64,000 nucleotides of DNA from Bacteroidales bacterium (GTDB taxonomy: Bacteria; Bacteroidota; Bacteroidia; Bacteroidales; Azobacteroidaceae): contig BHEP01000004.1 of assembly GCA_003851245.1 (NCBI GenBank), positions 28,890 through 92,889 of the forward strand, in the 5' to 3' direction. This document shows, piece by piece, positions 21,501 through 29,796 of this stretch; within the stretch, counting starts at the first letter, position 1, and each line of letters begins with the position of its first letter. The position numbers were made by a program, and so were the translations under genes. The notes beneath the pieces are model-generated. The model was not told the origin of the DNA. It worked only from the letters and a program-made list of their open reading frames with translations, and made no database searches.

Positions 21501-21699
21501 AAATCTTGAGCTGGGATACAAACTGCCAAAAAAAATACTTGCTGCCTCCAAAATGACTAGTGCTAGAATCTATGTTTCAGGACAAAACTTATTCGGTTTC
21601 GACAATGTAGGTGGAATTGATCCGGAAATAACCTCAGAAAACGGCTTGCAATATTCTACAATGCGTGTGTACACAATTGGACTAAATATTAAATTCTAA
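18514..21699 (+). CDS. SusC/RagA-family TonB-linked outer membrane transporter (PUL 2)
   Basis: 1061 residues. An extended signal region (about 1-31, ending PAFA) leads into a short spacer, then a carboxypeptidase-regulatory-like domain (about 47-125, with [13 protein letters not shown] and [14 protein letters not shown]), a plug domain (about 135-235, with [28 protein letters not shown]) and the barrel, ending GLNIKF. It is the first gene of the PUL 2 operon, followed by SusD after 7 bases. Control by the divergent HTCS is likely from position. Substrate inferred from the operon: an arabinose- and perhaps mannose-containing glycan. Confidence 0.96.
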   Translation: [1061 protein letters not shown]

Positions 21700-21706
21700 A
21701 ACGACA

Positions 21707-23533
21707 ATGAAAAAAATAATTTATCGCTTCTTACTCGCCATCATATCGTCTGCTTCATTCGTGGCTTGTAGTGACTTCCTAGACAGAGATCCCGATAAGA
21801 TTCTTTCCAACGAGCAGATATTCAGTGAAGAGATCATGATAAAATCAGTGATCGCAAATTTTTATGGACGCATCAATTGGGGGCAGCATGTCAGAGACTA
21901 TGAACAATATATCTATATTGACGAAGCATGCTCATCAAGAGAAAATCCAGACCAAACAAAGGATTTTGGAAATGGTCATTGGAGAGTCTACGATTACGGC
22001 TTGATTCGTGAAATCAATCTCTTTCTAAAAGATTTGAGGGCAACAGAAGTATTGTCAGATACAGAGAAAAAACAATACGAAGCAGAAGTTCGGTTTATAA
22101 GGGCTTGGACATACTTCAATATGTGCCGATCGATGGGAGGAATGCCTATTGTAGGCGATGTGATTTTCGACTACAAGCCTGGTATGGATGTTACTACTCT
22201 TCAGTACTCCCGATCTACCGAGGCTGAGCTCTATGACTACATTATTAAAGAGTGCGAAGAAATTGCTCCTATGATGAGCGATGCGCCCACAGTCAACGGA
22301 GCGAGAGCCAACCGATGGACAGCCCAAATGCTGAGAGCTCGTGCTGCCATCTATGCTGGATCTATTGCCAAATACAATAGCCTGATTACTCCTCAGATTA
22401 CAACAGAAGGAGCAGAGGTGGGAATTGCTGCAGACAAGGCAAATGGATATTATCAAATTGCACTGGCAGCTTCTCAGGAGGTAATAAAGTCAGGGAAGTA
22501 TACCCTGCAAGATGCCAGGTCAGATAAGGGAGTGAATTTCTATGAGGCTGTTACTGTAAAAGACAACAATACAGAGATAATTTGGTCGCAAGACAATAAG
22601 TATCCTGGCTATGCACATGAATTTACGACTGGCAACAGCCCTTTTTCTCACAAAGAAGACATCGATGCCAATAATATAGTGCCCGTGCTAAATCTAGTAG
22701 AAGATTTTGAGTACAAAACACAGAGAAATGGATCACTAAAATTGAGAGATGACAATGGCGAATACATCTACTACGACAATGCAAAAGATGTTTTTGCAGA
22801 CAAAGATGCCCGTCTTTATGGAACTGTGATTTATCCAGGCTCTGTGTATAAAGGAAAAGAGGTGTATTATCAATCAGGACAAAAATACATGGAAGATGGT
22901 GTCTGGAAAAATCGAATAGGAGCAAGGGGTTCTGTAGATAGCGAGGGAGATATTCTTACTGCCGAAAATGGCCCTATAAGAGACAATACCAATTTTACAA
23001 ACAAGTCGGGATTCAATATTCGAAAGTTTATCGACGAAACGCCCGCTTCTGGAACTAGAGGCCGCGGAAGTGAAGTTTGGTTCACCCGTTTTCGTTTTTC
23101 TGAAGCTTTACTTATTGCTGCTGAGGCTAATATGGAATTGGGAAATGCTGCCGATGCCATCACTCAAATAAATAAGGTGAGAGCCCGCGGAGGAATACAA
23201 GATCTAACAAGCATTGACTTGGAAGATATTGTAAGAGAGAGAAGGGTAGAATTTGCCTATGAAAACCACAGATATTGGGATTTGAAGCGCTGGAGAAAGG
23301 CACACACTGTGTGGAATGGGGAAGACGGAAATCCTAAAGCCAAGATGTATGCCCTATTTCCATACAAAATAAAAGATGCTACGCATCCTCAAAATGGCAA
23401 ATGGGTTTTCGACAAGCAAGCAGCACACATGGCTCCATATCCCAGGTATTTCCAATATAGAAATTATTATAATTTCATAGATCAATCTTGGATAAACAAC
23501 AATCCTAAGTTAGTTAAAAACCCTTACCAGTAA
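21707..23533 (+). CDS. SusD/RagB-family glycan-binding lipoprotein (PUL 2)
   Basis: 608 residues. The lipoprotein signal ends at SFVAC (Cys21), followed by the common SDFLDRDP start of mature SusD proteins. C-terminal hallmarks are RFSEALLIAAEANMELGNA, INKVRARGG and RERRVEFAYENHRYWDLKRWRKA. It works with the SusC encoded 7 bases upstream as the surface substrate-binding lid. Length and layout are typical. Confidence 0.96.
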   Translation: MKKIIYRFLLAIISSASFVACSDFLDRDPDKILSNEQIFSEEIMIKSVIANFYGRINWGQHVRDYEQYIYIDEACSSRENPDQTKDFGNGHWRVYDYGLIREINLFLKDLRATEVLSDTEKKQYEAEVRFIRAWTYFNMCRSMGGMPIVGDVIFDYKPGMDVTTLQYSRSTEAELYDYIIKECEEIAPMMSDAPTVNGARANRWTAQMLRARAAIYAGSIAKYNSLITPQITTEGAEVGIAADKANGYYQIALAASQEVIKSGKYTLQDARSDKGVNFYEAVTVKDNNTEIIWSQDNKYPGYAHEFTTGNSPFSHKEDIDANNIVPVLNLVEDFEYKTQRNGSLKLRDDNGEYIYYDNAKDVFADKDARLYGTVIYPGSVYKGKEVYYQSGQKYMEDGVWKNRIGARGSVDSEGDILTAENGPIRDNTNFTNKSGFNIRKFIDETPASGTRGRGSEVWFTRFRFSEALLIAAEANMELGNAADAITQINKVRARGGIQDLTSIDLEDIVRERRVEFAYENHRYWDLKRWRKAHTVWNGEDGNPKAKMYALFPYKIKDATHPQNGKWVFDKQAAHMAPYPRYFQYRNYYNFIDQSWINNNPKLVKNPYQ

Positions 23534-23555
23534 TCAATAATAAACTCATAAATAT

Positions 23556-24221
23556 ATGAAACTTAAATATAAAGCAATTTCTATTATCTTGTTTATACTA
23601 TGCTTGAGTTCTTGCGGACTAGATAATTACGATGAACCCTCTTCTGAGCTGAGTGGAAAAGTTACATACAATGGTGAAGCCATTGGAGTGAAAGGTACAG
23701 TAGAGTCTGTGCAATTGCACCTATTTCAAGATGGCTACGACCTGCGTACTGAAATCCCTGTTTTTGTTGGGCAAGATGGAAGCTTCAAGGCCTTACTTTT
23801 TGATGGTGTCTACAAAATGGTTGCCCGCGATAGAAATGGCCCTTGGCTAAACACTCGTGATACAGTGCTTGTAGTTGTGAAAGGAAGCTCCACCTGCCAA
23901 TATCCAGTGACTCCATACTATATGATAAACAATACAATGTTTGATGTAGACAACGACAACAAGCTCACAGCATCCTTCGAGGTGGAAAAAATTGCAGGCA
24001 ACAACACTATTGAAAGTATTTTTCTATTAGTAAGCAAAACAAGCTTTGTAGACAATGTGAGTCAGGTAGCAAGGGTTAATTTAGAGAAGCCTACAACAGG
24101 TTTGGCGAATATATCCCTTGATCTAAACTCCCTAAACGAGCGATTTCTATTTGCCCGTGTAGGTGTCAAAATCGATGGAGTAGATGAAGCCATTTATTCA
24201 AAAATAGAGAAGATAAAATAA
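23556..24221 (+). CDS. DUF3823-family lipoprotein of a SusCD operon
   Basis: 221 residues. A lipoprotein signal ends at CLSSC (Cys20), followed by GLDNYDEPSSELSGKVTYNG, the usual opening of DUF3823 proteins, which are found behind SusD genes. The first domain (about 30-120) has a beta-sandwich-like pattern with GQDGSFKALLFDGVYKMVA; a second beta-rich domain (about 125-221) follows. These are probably surface accessory binding proteins of the SusCD complex. No enzyme motif is visible. Spacing of 22 bases to SusD and 20 to the next gene supports a shared transcript. Confidence 0.85.
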   Translation: MKLKYKAISIILFILCLSSCGLDNYDEPSSELSGKVTYNGEAIGVKGTVESVQLHLFQDGYDLRTEIPVFVGQDGSFKALLFDGVYKMVARDRNGPWLNTRDTVLVVVKGSSTCQYPVTPYYMINNTMFDVDNDNKLTASFEVEKIAGNNTIESIFLLVSKTSFVDNVSQVARVNLEKPTTGLANISLDLNSLNERFLFARVGVKIDGVDEAIYSKIEKIK

Positions 24222-24241
24222 AATACCTAAGAACAAAAAAC

Positions 24242-26278
24242 ATGAAACGAACAATCTTTTTTATCTCTCTGATCTCTGCTTTATTTTCCTGTAGACAGGA
24301 AAATAAAGCAGTAGTGGAAATTGTAGATCGAAGCGACATCTCGCAGACAAACGCCAACTACATTGGCAATAGAGAACCACTCAAGCCACTGCATTTCATA
24401 AAGCTACCCGTAGGAAGTATTGAGCCCGAAGGATGGGTAAAGCAGTATCTTGTATTGCAAAAAGAGGGACTCACGGGTCAGCTGGGCGAAATTAGTGCCT
24501 GGCTTGCCAAGGAAAACAATGCATGGCTCAAAACTGGAGGTGATCATGGCTGGGAAGAGGTTCCCTACTGGCTCAAAGGCTATGGCAATTTGGCATACAT
24601 CCTCAATGATCAGAAGATGATAGATGAAACTAAAATATGGTTGGAGGGTGCTTTTGCCAGCCAGCGACCCGATGGATACTTCGGACCAGTAAACGAAAGA
24701 AACGGGAAATACGAAATTTGGGCAAATATGATAATGCTCAATTGCTTGCAATCTTACTACGAGCACAGCAACGACCAAAGGGTGATAGAGCTGATGACGA
24801 AGTATTTTGCCTGGGAGATGAGCGTTCCCGACGACCAGTTTCTCGAAGATTATTGGGAAAAAAGCCGTGGGGGCGACAACTTAGCCAGCGTATATTGGCT
24901 ATACAATATTACTGGCGATGCCTTCCTATTAGAACTGGCGCACAAGCTACACCGCAACACCGCCGACTGGACGCAAGAAACAAACCTGCCCAACTGGCAT
25001 AATGTCAATATAGCACAATGTTTTAGAGAACCCGCTACCTACTATATGCAGACAGGAGATTCGGCATTGCTGCGTGCTACCTACAACAACCAAGATCTTA
25101 TACGACGAACCTTTGGACAAGTTCCTGGAGGTATGTTTGGCAGCGACGAAAATTGTCGCCTCGGCTATATCGATCCTCGCCAGGGAGTAGAAACCTGTGG
25201 CATGGTCGAACAGATGGCTTCCGACGAAATACTCCTGCGCATTACGGGCGATGGATACTGGGCAGAAAACTGCGAAGATGTTGCCTTCAATACATACCCT
25301 GCGGCGGTGATGGACGATTTTAAGTCCTTGCGCTACATAACCTGTCCAAACCATGTGCTCAGCGATAGCAAAAATCATCACCCTGGCATAGACAATGGTG
25401 GACCTTTTCTTATGATGAACCCATTCAGCAGCCGCTGTTGCCAGCACAACCATGCACAAGGATGGCCATACTATGCCGAAAATTTGGTGATGGCTAGTCC
25501 CGACAATGGCTTGGCTGCTCTGCTATATAATGCTTCTGTGACCAAGGCTAAGGTAGCCGACGGCAAAGAGATTACCCTCACACAGGAAACAAACTACCCC
25601 TTTGAAGAAGACATCCGCTTCACTATTAATACCAGCCAAGAACTGGCTTTTCCCCTATACCTTCGCATTCCCTCTTGGTGCACAAATGCCTCTATCAATA
25701 TCAATGGCGAAAAAATTGCTCTCAAAGATGCTGCAGGAAAATATGCCAAAGTGGATAGGATGTGGAAGGATGGTGACAAGATTACTCTATACCTACCTAT
25801 GGAGTTGAGCCTAAGAACCTGGCAAACAAACAAAAATAGTGTAAGCGTCGATTACGGGCCACTCACCTTATCCCTGAAGATAGACGAAAAAAATATCAGA
25901 ATGGACAGCAAAGAATCGGCCATTGGAGATTCCAGGTGGCAAGCGGGAGTAGACGCTGAGAAATGGCCCTCTTTCGAGATTTATCCAAATTCTCCTTGGA
26001 ACTACGCACTGGTATTGAGCGATGCCCCACTATCTCAGCAGTTTGTAATAAGCCGAAAGGAATGGCCCAGCGACAATTTCCCTTTCTCCTTGGCAAGCGT
26101 TCCTCTGGAGTTCAAAGCCAAAGGCAAGCAAATACCCCAATGGACAATTGACCAATTCGGACTATGCAGCGTCTTGCCTCAAAGCCCCATCAGCCTCGAC
26201 ACTCCCGAAGAAGAAATAACATTGATCCCCATGGGAGCAGCTAGATTGAGAATATCGGCATTCCCAAACACAAAATAA
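24242..26278 (+). CDS. GH127-type beta-L-arabinofuranosidase-like lipoprotein
   Basis: 678 residues; the lipoprotein signal ends at ALFSC (Cys17). The catalytic domain is an (alpha/alpha)6 barrel of the GH127/DUF1680 clan followed by beta-sandwich domains (about 430-678). The zinc-thiolate site of the family can be placed: Glu317 and Cys319 in VETCGMVEQ, and Cys399-Cys400 in SSRCCQHN. The spacing matches, from memory, that of the Bifidobacterium HypBA1 enzyme, in which a cysteine is the nucleophile. Removal of beta-linked arabinofuranose is the most likely activity, but the clan also holds other specificities. The first 70 bases of the gene contain a perfect 17-bp inverted repeat, listed separately. 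Confidence 0.82.
   Translation: MKRTIFFISLISALFSCRQENKAVVEIVDRSDISQTNANYIGNREPLKPLHFIKLPVGSIEPEGWVKQYLVLQKEGLTGQLGEISAWLAKENNAWLKTGGDHGWEEVPYWLKGYGNLAYILNDQKMIDETKIWLEGAFASQRPDGYFGPVNERNGKYEIWANMIMLNCLQSYYEHSNDQRVIELMTKYFAWEMSVPDDQFLEDYWEKSRGGDNLASVYWLYNITGDAFLLELAHKLHRNTADWTQETNLPNWHNVNIAQCFREPATYYMQTGDSALLRATYNNQDLIRRTFGQVPGGMFGSDENCRLGYIDPRQGVETCGMVEQMASDEILLRITGDGYWAENCEDVAFNTYPAAVMDDFKSLRYITCPNHVLSDSKNHHPGIDNGGPFLMMNPFSSRCCQHNHAQGWPYYAENLVMASPDNGLAALLYNASVTKAKVADGKEITLTQETNYPFEEDIRFTINTSQELAFPLYLRIPSWCTNASININGEKIALKDAAGKYAKVDRMWKDGDKITLYLPMELSLRTWQTNKNSVSVDYGPLTLSLKIDEKNIRMDSKESAIGDSRWQAGVDAEKWPSFEIYPNSPWNYALVLSDAPLSQQFVISRKEWPSDNFPFSLASVPLEFKAKGKQIPQWTIDQFGLCSVLPQSPISLDTPEEEITLIPMGAARLRISAFPNTK
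24276..24311 (+). repeat. Perfect 17-bp inverted repeat inside the GH127-type gene
   Basis: 24276-24292 and 24295-24311 are exact reverse complements around a 2-base centre. The hairpin begins 34 bases after the ATG and covers the codons of the lipobox (SALFSCRQENKA). No T tract follows, so it does not look like a terminator. It could slow translation or serve as an RNA processing site in the long PUL transcript. Confidence 0.85.
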
Positions 26279-26299
26279 AGAATATATTTTTAAAATTAT

Positions 26300-28114
26300 A
26301 TGAAAATGAAGAAGTTAGTATTATCAGCAGGAATATTATTCCTCACATTAAGTGCGTCTGCACAATGGAAGGCGGCAGGCGACAAGTTAAAAACGCCCTG
26401 GGCAGAGCAGATCAATCCTCAAAACGTATTGCCTGAATACCCCCGACCTATTATGGAAAGAGGCGAATGGCAAAACTTAAATGGACTCTGGGATTACGCC
26501 ATATTACCTGCAGGAGAGAAAGAGCCCAACTCCTTCGATGGGAAAATATTGGTGCCTTTTGCCGTAGAGTCCAGCTTGTCGGGCGTTCAAAAATCTGTGG
26601 GAGATACCAAGGAGCTTTGGTATAAACGTACATTTACTGTGCCTGCAGCCTGGAAAGGCAAGCAATTGCTGCTGCATTTTGGTGCCGTAGATTGGAAAAC
26701 CGAAGTGTATGTAAACGACATAAAAGTGGGCTCACACACTGGAGGTTATACCCCTTTTTATTTCGACATCAGCCCTTTTCTAAAATCGGGAGAACAAAAA
26801 CTTGTGGTCAAGGTATGGGATGGTACCGACAATGGATACCAGCCACGAGGAAAGCAAATAAATAATCCTCATGGTATTTGGTATACGCCAGTGACAGGCA
26901 TCTGGCAAACAGTGTGGTTGGAGCCCGTCAACAACCTACACATAGCCAATCTGCAAACAGTGCCCGACATCGACAAAAATCGCCTCACGGTAAAGGTATG
27001 TGCACAAAATAGTACTGCGGCCGACATTGTGGAGCTTAAAGTTATGGACGGCGGCAAGCTTGTAGCTTCAGCAAAAGCTGCGGTAGGACAATCCCTAGAA
27101 CTCAATCTTGCAAATGCCAAACTATGGTCGCCAGAGTCGCCCTTCCTATATGATATGGAAGTTAGCCTAATCCGCAACGGAAAGGTACTCGACAAGGTAA
27201 GTAGCTACTGTGCGATGCGAAAAATTTCTAAGGCGAAAGACCAAAATGGCATCGTTCGCATGCAACTCAACAACAAAGACTACTTCCACTTCGGCCCGCT
27301 AGACCAAGGGTGGTGGCCCGATGGTTTGTATACCGCTCCTTCGGATGAGGCTTTGGTTTACGACATTCAAAAAACAAAAGATTTTGGCTTCAATATGATA
27401 CGCAAACACGTAAAAGTAGAGCCTGCACGCTGGTACACGCATTGCGACAGGTTGGGTATCCTCGTTTGGCAAGACATGCCCAATGGAGGAAGCTCTCCGC
27501 AATGGCAAATGCACAACTACTATACTGGCAACGATCAGATACGTACGCCTGAATCTGAAAACAACTTCCGCAAAGAATGGAAGGAAATAATGGACTACCT
27601 ATATTCCTACCCTTCTATTGCTGTATGGGTGCCATTTAATGAGGCTTGGGGCCAATTCAAAACATCCGAAATATCTGATTGGACAAAAGCCCACGACCCC
27701 TCGCGATTGGTAAATCCTGCCAGTGGAGGAAATCATTACTACACAGGCGATATACTCGACTTACACAACTATCCTGATCCTAAAATGTATCTCTACGATG
27801 CCGAAAGAGTAACCGTACTTGGTGAGTATGGAGGCATAGGTCTTCCTTTGGAAGGGCATCTATGGCAAACAGATAAGAACTGGGGGTATGTGCAGTTCAA
27901 AAGCTCAAAGGAAGTGACCGACGAATACGTCAAATACGGAGAATCCCTAAAAACAATGATTAAGGCTGGTTTCTCTGGTGCGGTTTATACCCAAACTACC
28001 GACGTCGAGGGCGAGGTAAACGGACTAATTACCTACGACAGAAAGGTGATTAAAATAGACGAAGCTAGGGTCAGGAAAATAAATCAGGAAATTTGTAGAA
28101 TGCTTGATAAGTAA
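26300..28114 (+). CDS. GH2-family glycoside hydrolase
   Basis: 604 residues with a signal peptide (about 1-21, ending ASAQW). It has the GH2 order: N-terminal jelly-roll sugar-binding domain (about 50-210, LWYKRTFTVPAAWKGK and HFGAVDWKTEVYVN), an immunoglobulin-like domain (about 215-310) and a TIM barrel (about 320-600). The acid/base is Glu448 in VPFNEAWGQ and the likely nucleophile is Glu509 in VLGEYGG. It is shorter than LacZ-type members. The sugar removed cannot be told from sequence alone: galactosidase, glucuronidase, mannosidase and arabinosidase activities all occur in GH2. Periplasmic location is inferred from the signal peptide without a lipobox. Confidence 0.88.
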   Translation: MKMKKLVLSAGILFLTLSASAQWKAAGDKLKTPWAEQINPQNVLPEYPRPIMERGEWQNLNGLWDYAILPAGEKEPNSFDGKILVPFAVESSLSGVQKSVGDTKELWYKRTFTVPAAWKGKQLLLHFGAVDWKTEVYVNDIKVGSHTGGYTPFYFDISPFLKSGEQKLVVKVWDGTDNGYQPRGKQINNPHGIWYTPVTGIWQTVWLEPVNNLHIANLQTVPDIDKNRLTVKVCAQNSTAADIVELKVMDGGKLVASAKAAVGQSLELNLANAKLWSPESPFLYDMEVSLIRNGKVLDKVSSYCAMRKISKAKDQNGIVRMQLNNKDYFHFGPLDQGWWPDGLYTAPSDEALVYDIQKTKDFGFNMIRKHVKVEPARWYTHCDRLGILVWQDMPNGGSSPQWQMHNYYTGNDQIRTPESENNFRKEWKEIMDYLYSYPSIAVWVPFNEAWGQFKTSEISDWTKAHDPSRLVNPASGGNHYYTGDILDLHNYPDPKMYLYDAERVTVLGEYGGIGLPLEGHLWQTDKNWGYVQFKSSKEVTDEYVKYGESLKTMIKAGFSGAVYTQTTDVEGEVNGLITYDRKVIKIDEARVRKINQEICRMLDK

Positions 28115-28133
28115 AACTAATGTGAGGTAAATA

Positions 28134-28192
28134 ATTTGATCTATACAAAGGGTATTTGGCATAAAACTAAGTACCCTTTGTGTAAATCAAAT
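28134..28192. terminator. Long hairpin behind the GH2 gene
   Basis: The two 21-base arms, 28134-28154 and 28172-28192, pair at 19 of 21 positions with a 17-base loop; the inner 10 bp are perfect (ACAAAGGGTA with TACCCTTTGT). There is no strong T tract. It probably ends or attenuates the first part of the PUL 2 transcript, and its right arm overlaps the next promoter. Confidence 0.6.
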
Positions 28193-28207
28193 TTATAATT
28201 ATCTTTG
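28177..28207 (+). promoter_or_regulatory. Bacteroides-type promoter inside PUL 2
   Basis: TTTG at 28177-28180, 19 bases, then TATCTTTG at 28200-28207: a full consensus match. It can drive the frameshifted lipoprotein (ATG 28236) and the GH43/GH92 genes behind it independently of the SusC promoter. Its -33 element lies in the right arm of the preceding hairpin. Confidence 0.75.
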
Positions 28208-28235
28208 TACATTACTATTCAAATATTTATAATTT

Positions 28236-28671
28236 ATGAAATCATTTATTAATTACTATTTTCTATTGGGTCTATTTTTTTTTAGTCCTAACTGCCTGTG
28301 AAGACGATAAAAAAGAAATACTCGTAAGTATTCCCCTTGAAGTGTCAGATGTAAACTTAGCTGATATAGGAAGAACCAATCCTATAACCTTTGCATTCAA
28401 TACTATGGCAGAGGTAGGGAATATACAAAGATGCACGATAAGAACTAGTAACATATATATAAATGATAGTATAGGATCAATAAAGGTGTCTCTGAAGGGG
28501 AAGTATCTTACAATAAAAGTAGTATCTTCGCCATACGATTGGGGCTGTGGCGATTGCCGTACTATGCACATTCTTGATTTTCAACTTCCTAGTTTAGATG
28601 CAGGAGAATACACTGTTAATACAGATATAAACAACAATGACCGACATAGTTTTAAGCACACATTTTTTTAA
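28236..28671 (+). pseudogene. Small lipoprotein interrupted by a frameshift in a T9 run
   Basis: Reading from the ATG at 28236 gives a signal peptide start (MKSFINYYFLLGLFF), but the frame reaches TGA at 28299-28301. Removing one T from the nine-T run at 28275-28283 joins it to a frame that continues FLVLTACEDDKKE, a proper lipobox, and runs to the stop at 28669-28671. The restored protein would be 144 residues with no recognised domain; it has a Cys pair in DWGCGDCRT. The gene has a canonical promoter and sits between GH2 and GH43 genes. The shift may be a read error, phase variation in the homopolymer, transcriptional slippage or true decay; the sequence alone cannot decide. Confidence 0.7.
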
Positions 28672-28684
28672 GACATCTAAATTC

Positions 28685-29788
28685 ATGATGAAAACTTTCA
28701 AGACATCAACACTCCTTATTTTGTGCATTGTATGCCTTTCAGCATGCAAAAAGCATCCCCAAACATATCAAAATCCATTGCCCATCGCTTTTGGCGATCC
28801 TTATATTCTTGCAGCATCCGACGGAAAGTACTATATGTATGGTACCGGAGGAGTGGAAGATGGTTTCAGAGCCTGTGTTTCTGACGACTTGCTGTCGTGG
28901 AAAGAGCTGGGACAAATTTTTAAGGGTAATACAAAAACCTCTTGGAGTACTGCCAATTTTTGGGCTCCCGAAGTTTACGAAATAAAGGGCAAGTACTACA
29001 TGCTATACAGTGCCGACTGGCGAGAAAACCCCAACAATGAAGGCGAAAACTTTAGAATAGGCATAGCCGTAGCAGACAAGGCCCAAGGCCCCTTTCTTGA
29101 TCTGATGGACAGACCTATATTTGACCCTGGATACCCTATTATTGATGGCAATTTGCTATTTGAACCCGATGGCAAGATTTACCTTTATTATTCGCGCTGC
29201 TGCTATAAAAACCCCGTAGAAAGCGAAGTCGCCGACTGGGCAAAAAAACAGGGATTATTTGAAGAAATAGAAGAAAGTTGGATTTATGGTGTCGAACTAG
29301 CTCCCGACTTTTCTGGAATTATTGGTGAACCCCAACTCCTACTCCAGCCCCCCTTCAAAATGGACGACAAGCAAGCAGAATGGGAAAGCCGATCCGTCAC
29401 AAGCAAAGAAATCAATCGCCGCTGGACCGAGGGTTCGTTCATCTTCAAAAACAAAAATACTTATTATATGATGTATTCTGCCAATTATTTTGGTGGAAAA
29501 AATTATGCCGTCGGCTATGCCACTGCAGACAGTCCTTTGGGCCCCTTTGTAAAGGCAGAAAACAACCCCATTTTGCAAGCCAACACCAAAGAAGGAGGCG
29601 TGGTTACAGGCACTGGGCACAACATGGTGTTTACATCGCCCTCAGGGCAGATGTATTGCGTATATCATGGCAGAACAGAAGCCACTGGCGATGAGAGGCT
29701 GGTATTCATTGACCGAATGGATATTCAAGAAAATGGGCAACTAATTGTTCATGGACCTACCACAAGCCAACAAACAATCTCTAAATAG
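28685..29788 (+). CDS. GH43-family glycosidase, lipoprotein
   Basis: 367 residues from the ATG at 28685 (a second ATG follows at once); this start gives a lipoprotein signal ending LSAC (Cys21), whereas the longer frame from 28637 overlaps the preceding reading frame. It is a five-bladed beta-propeller with the three GH43 acidic residues: Asp38 in FGDP (base), Asp154 in IIDGN (pKa modulator) and Glu249 in WTEGSF (acid). Other motifs are NFWAPEVYEIKGKYYMLYSA and TGHNMVF. GH43 enzymes mostly remove alpha-L-arabinofuranose or beta-xylose. It is followed by two more GH43 genes at short spacing. Confidence 0.88.
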   Translation: MMKTFKTSTLLILCIVCLSACKKHPQTYQNPLPIAFGDPYILAASDGKYYMYGTGGVEDGFRACVSDDLLSWKELGQIFKGNTKTSWSTANFWAPEVYEIKGKYYMLYSADWRENPNNEGENFRIGIAVADKAQGPFLDLMDRPIFDPGYPIIDGNLLFEPDGKIYLYYSRCCYKNPVESEVADWAKKQGLFEEIEESWIYGVELAPDFSGIIGEPQLLLQPPFKMDDKQAEWESRSVTSKEINRRWTEGSFIFKNKNTYYMMYSANYFGGKNYAVGYATADSPLGPFVKAENNPILQANTKEGGVVTGTGHNMVFTSPSGQMYCVYHGRTEATGDERLVFIDRMDIQENGQLIVHGPTTSQQTISK

Positions 29789-29796
29789 AGGTAGAT

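Noticed and set aside
24166..24357. Minus-strand frame across the start of the GH127-type gene encoding a similar TALFSCLQENKA string
   Set aside because: The resemblance is a by-product of the perfect palindrome, which makes both strands read alike; not a gene.
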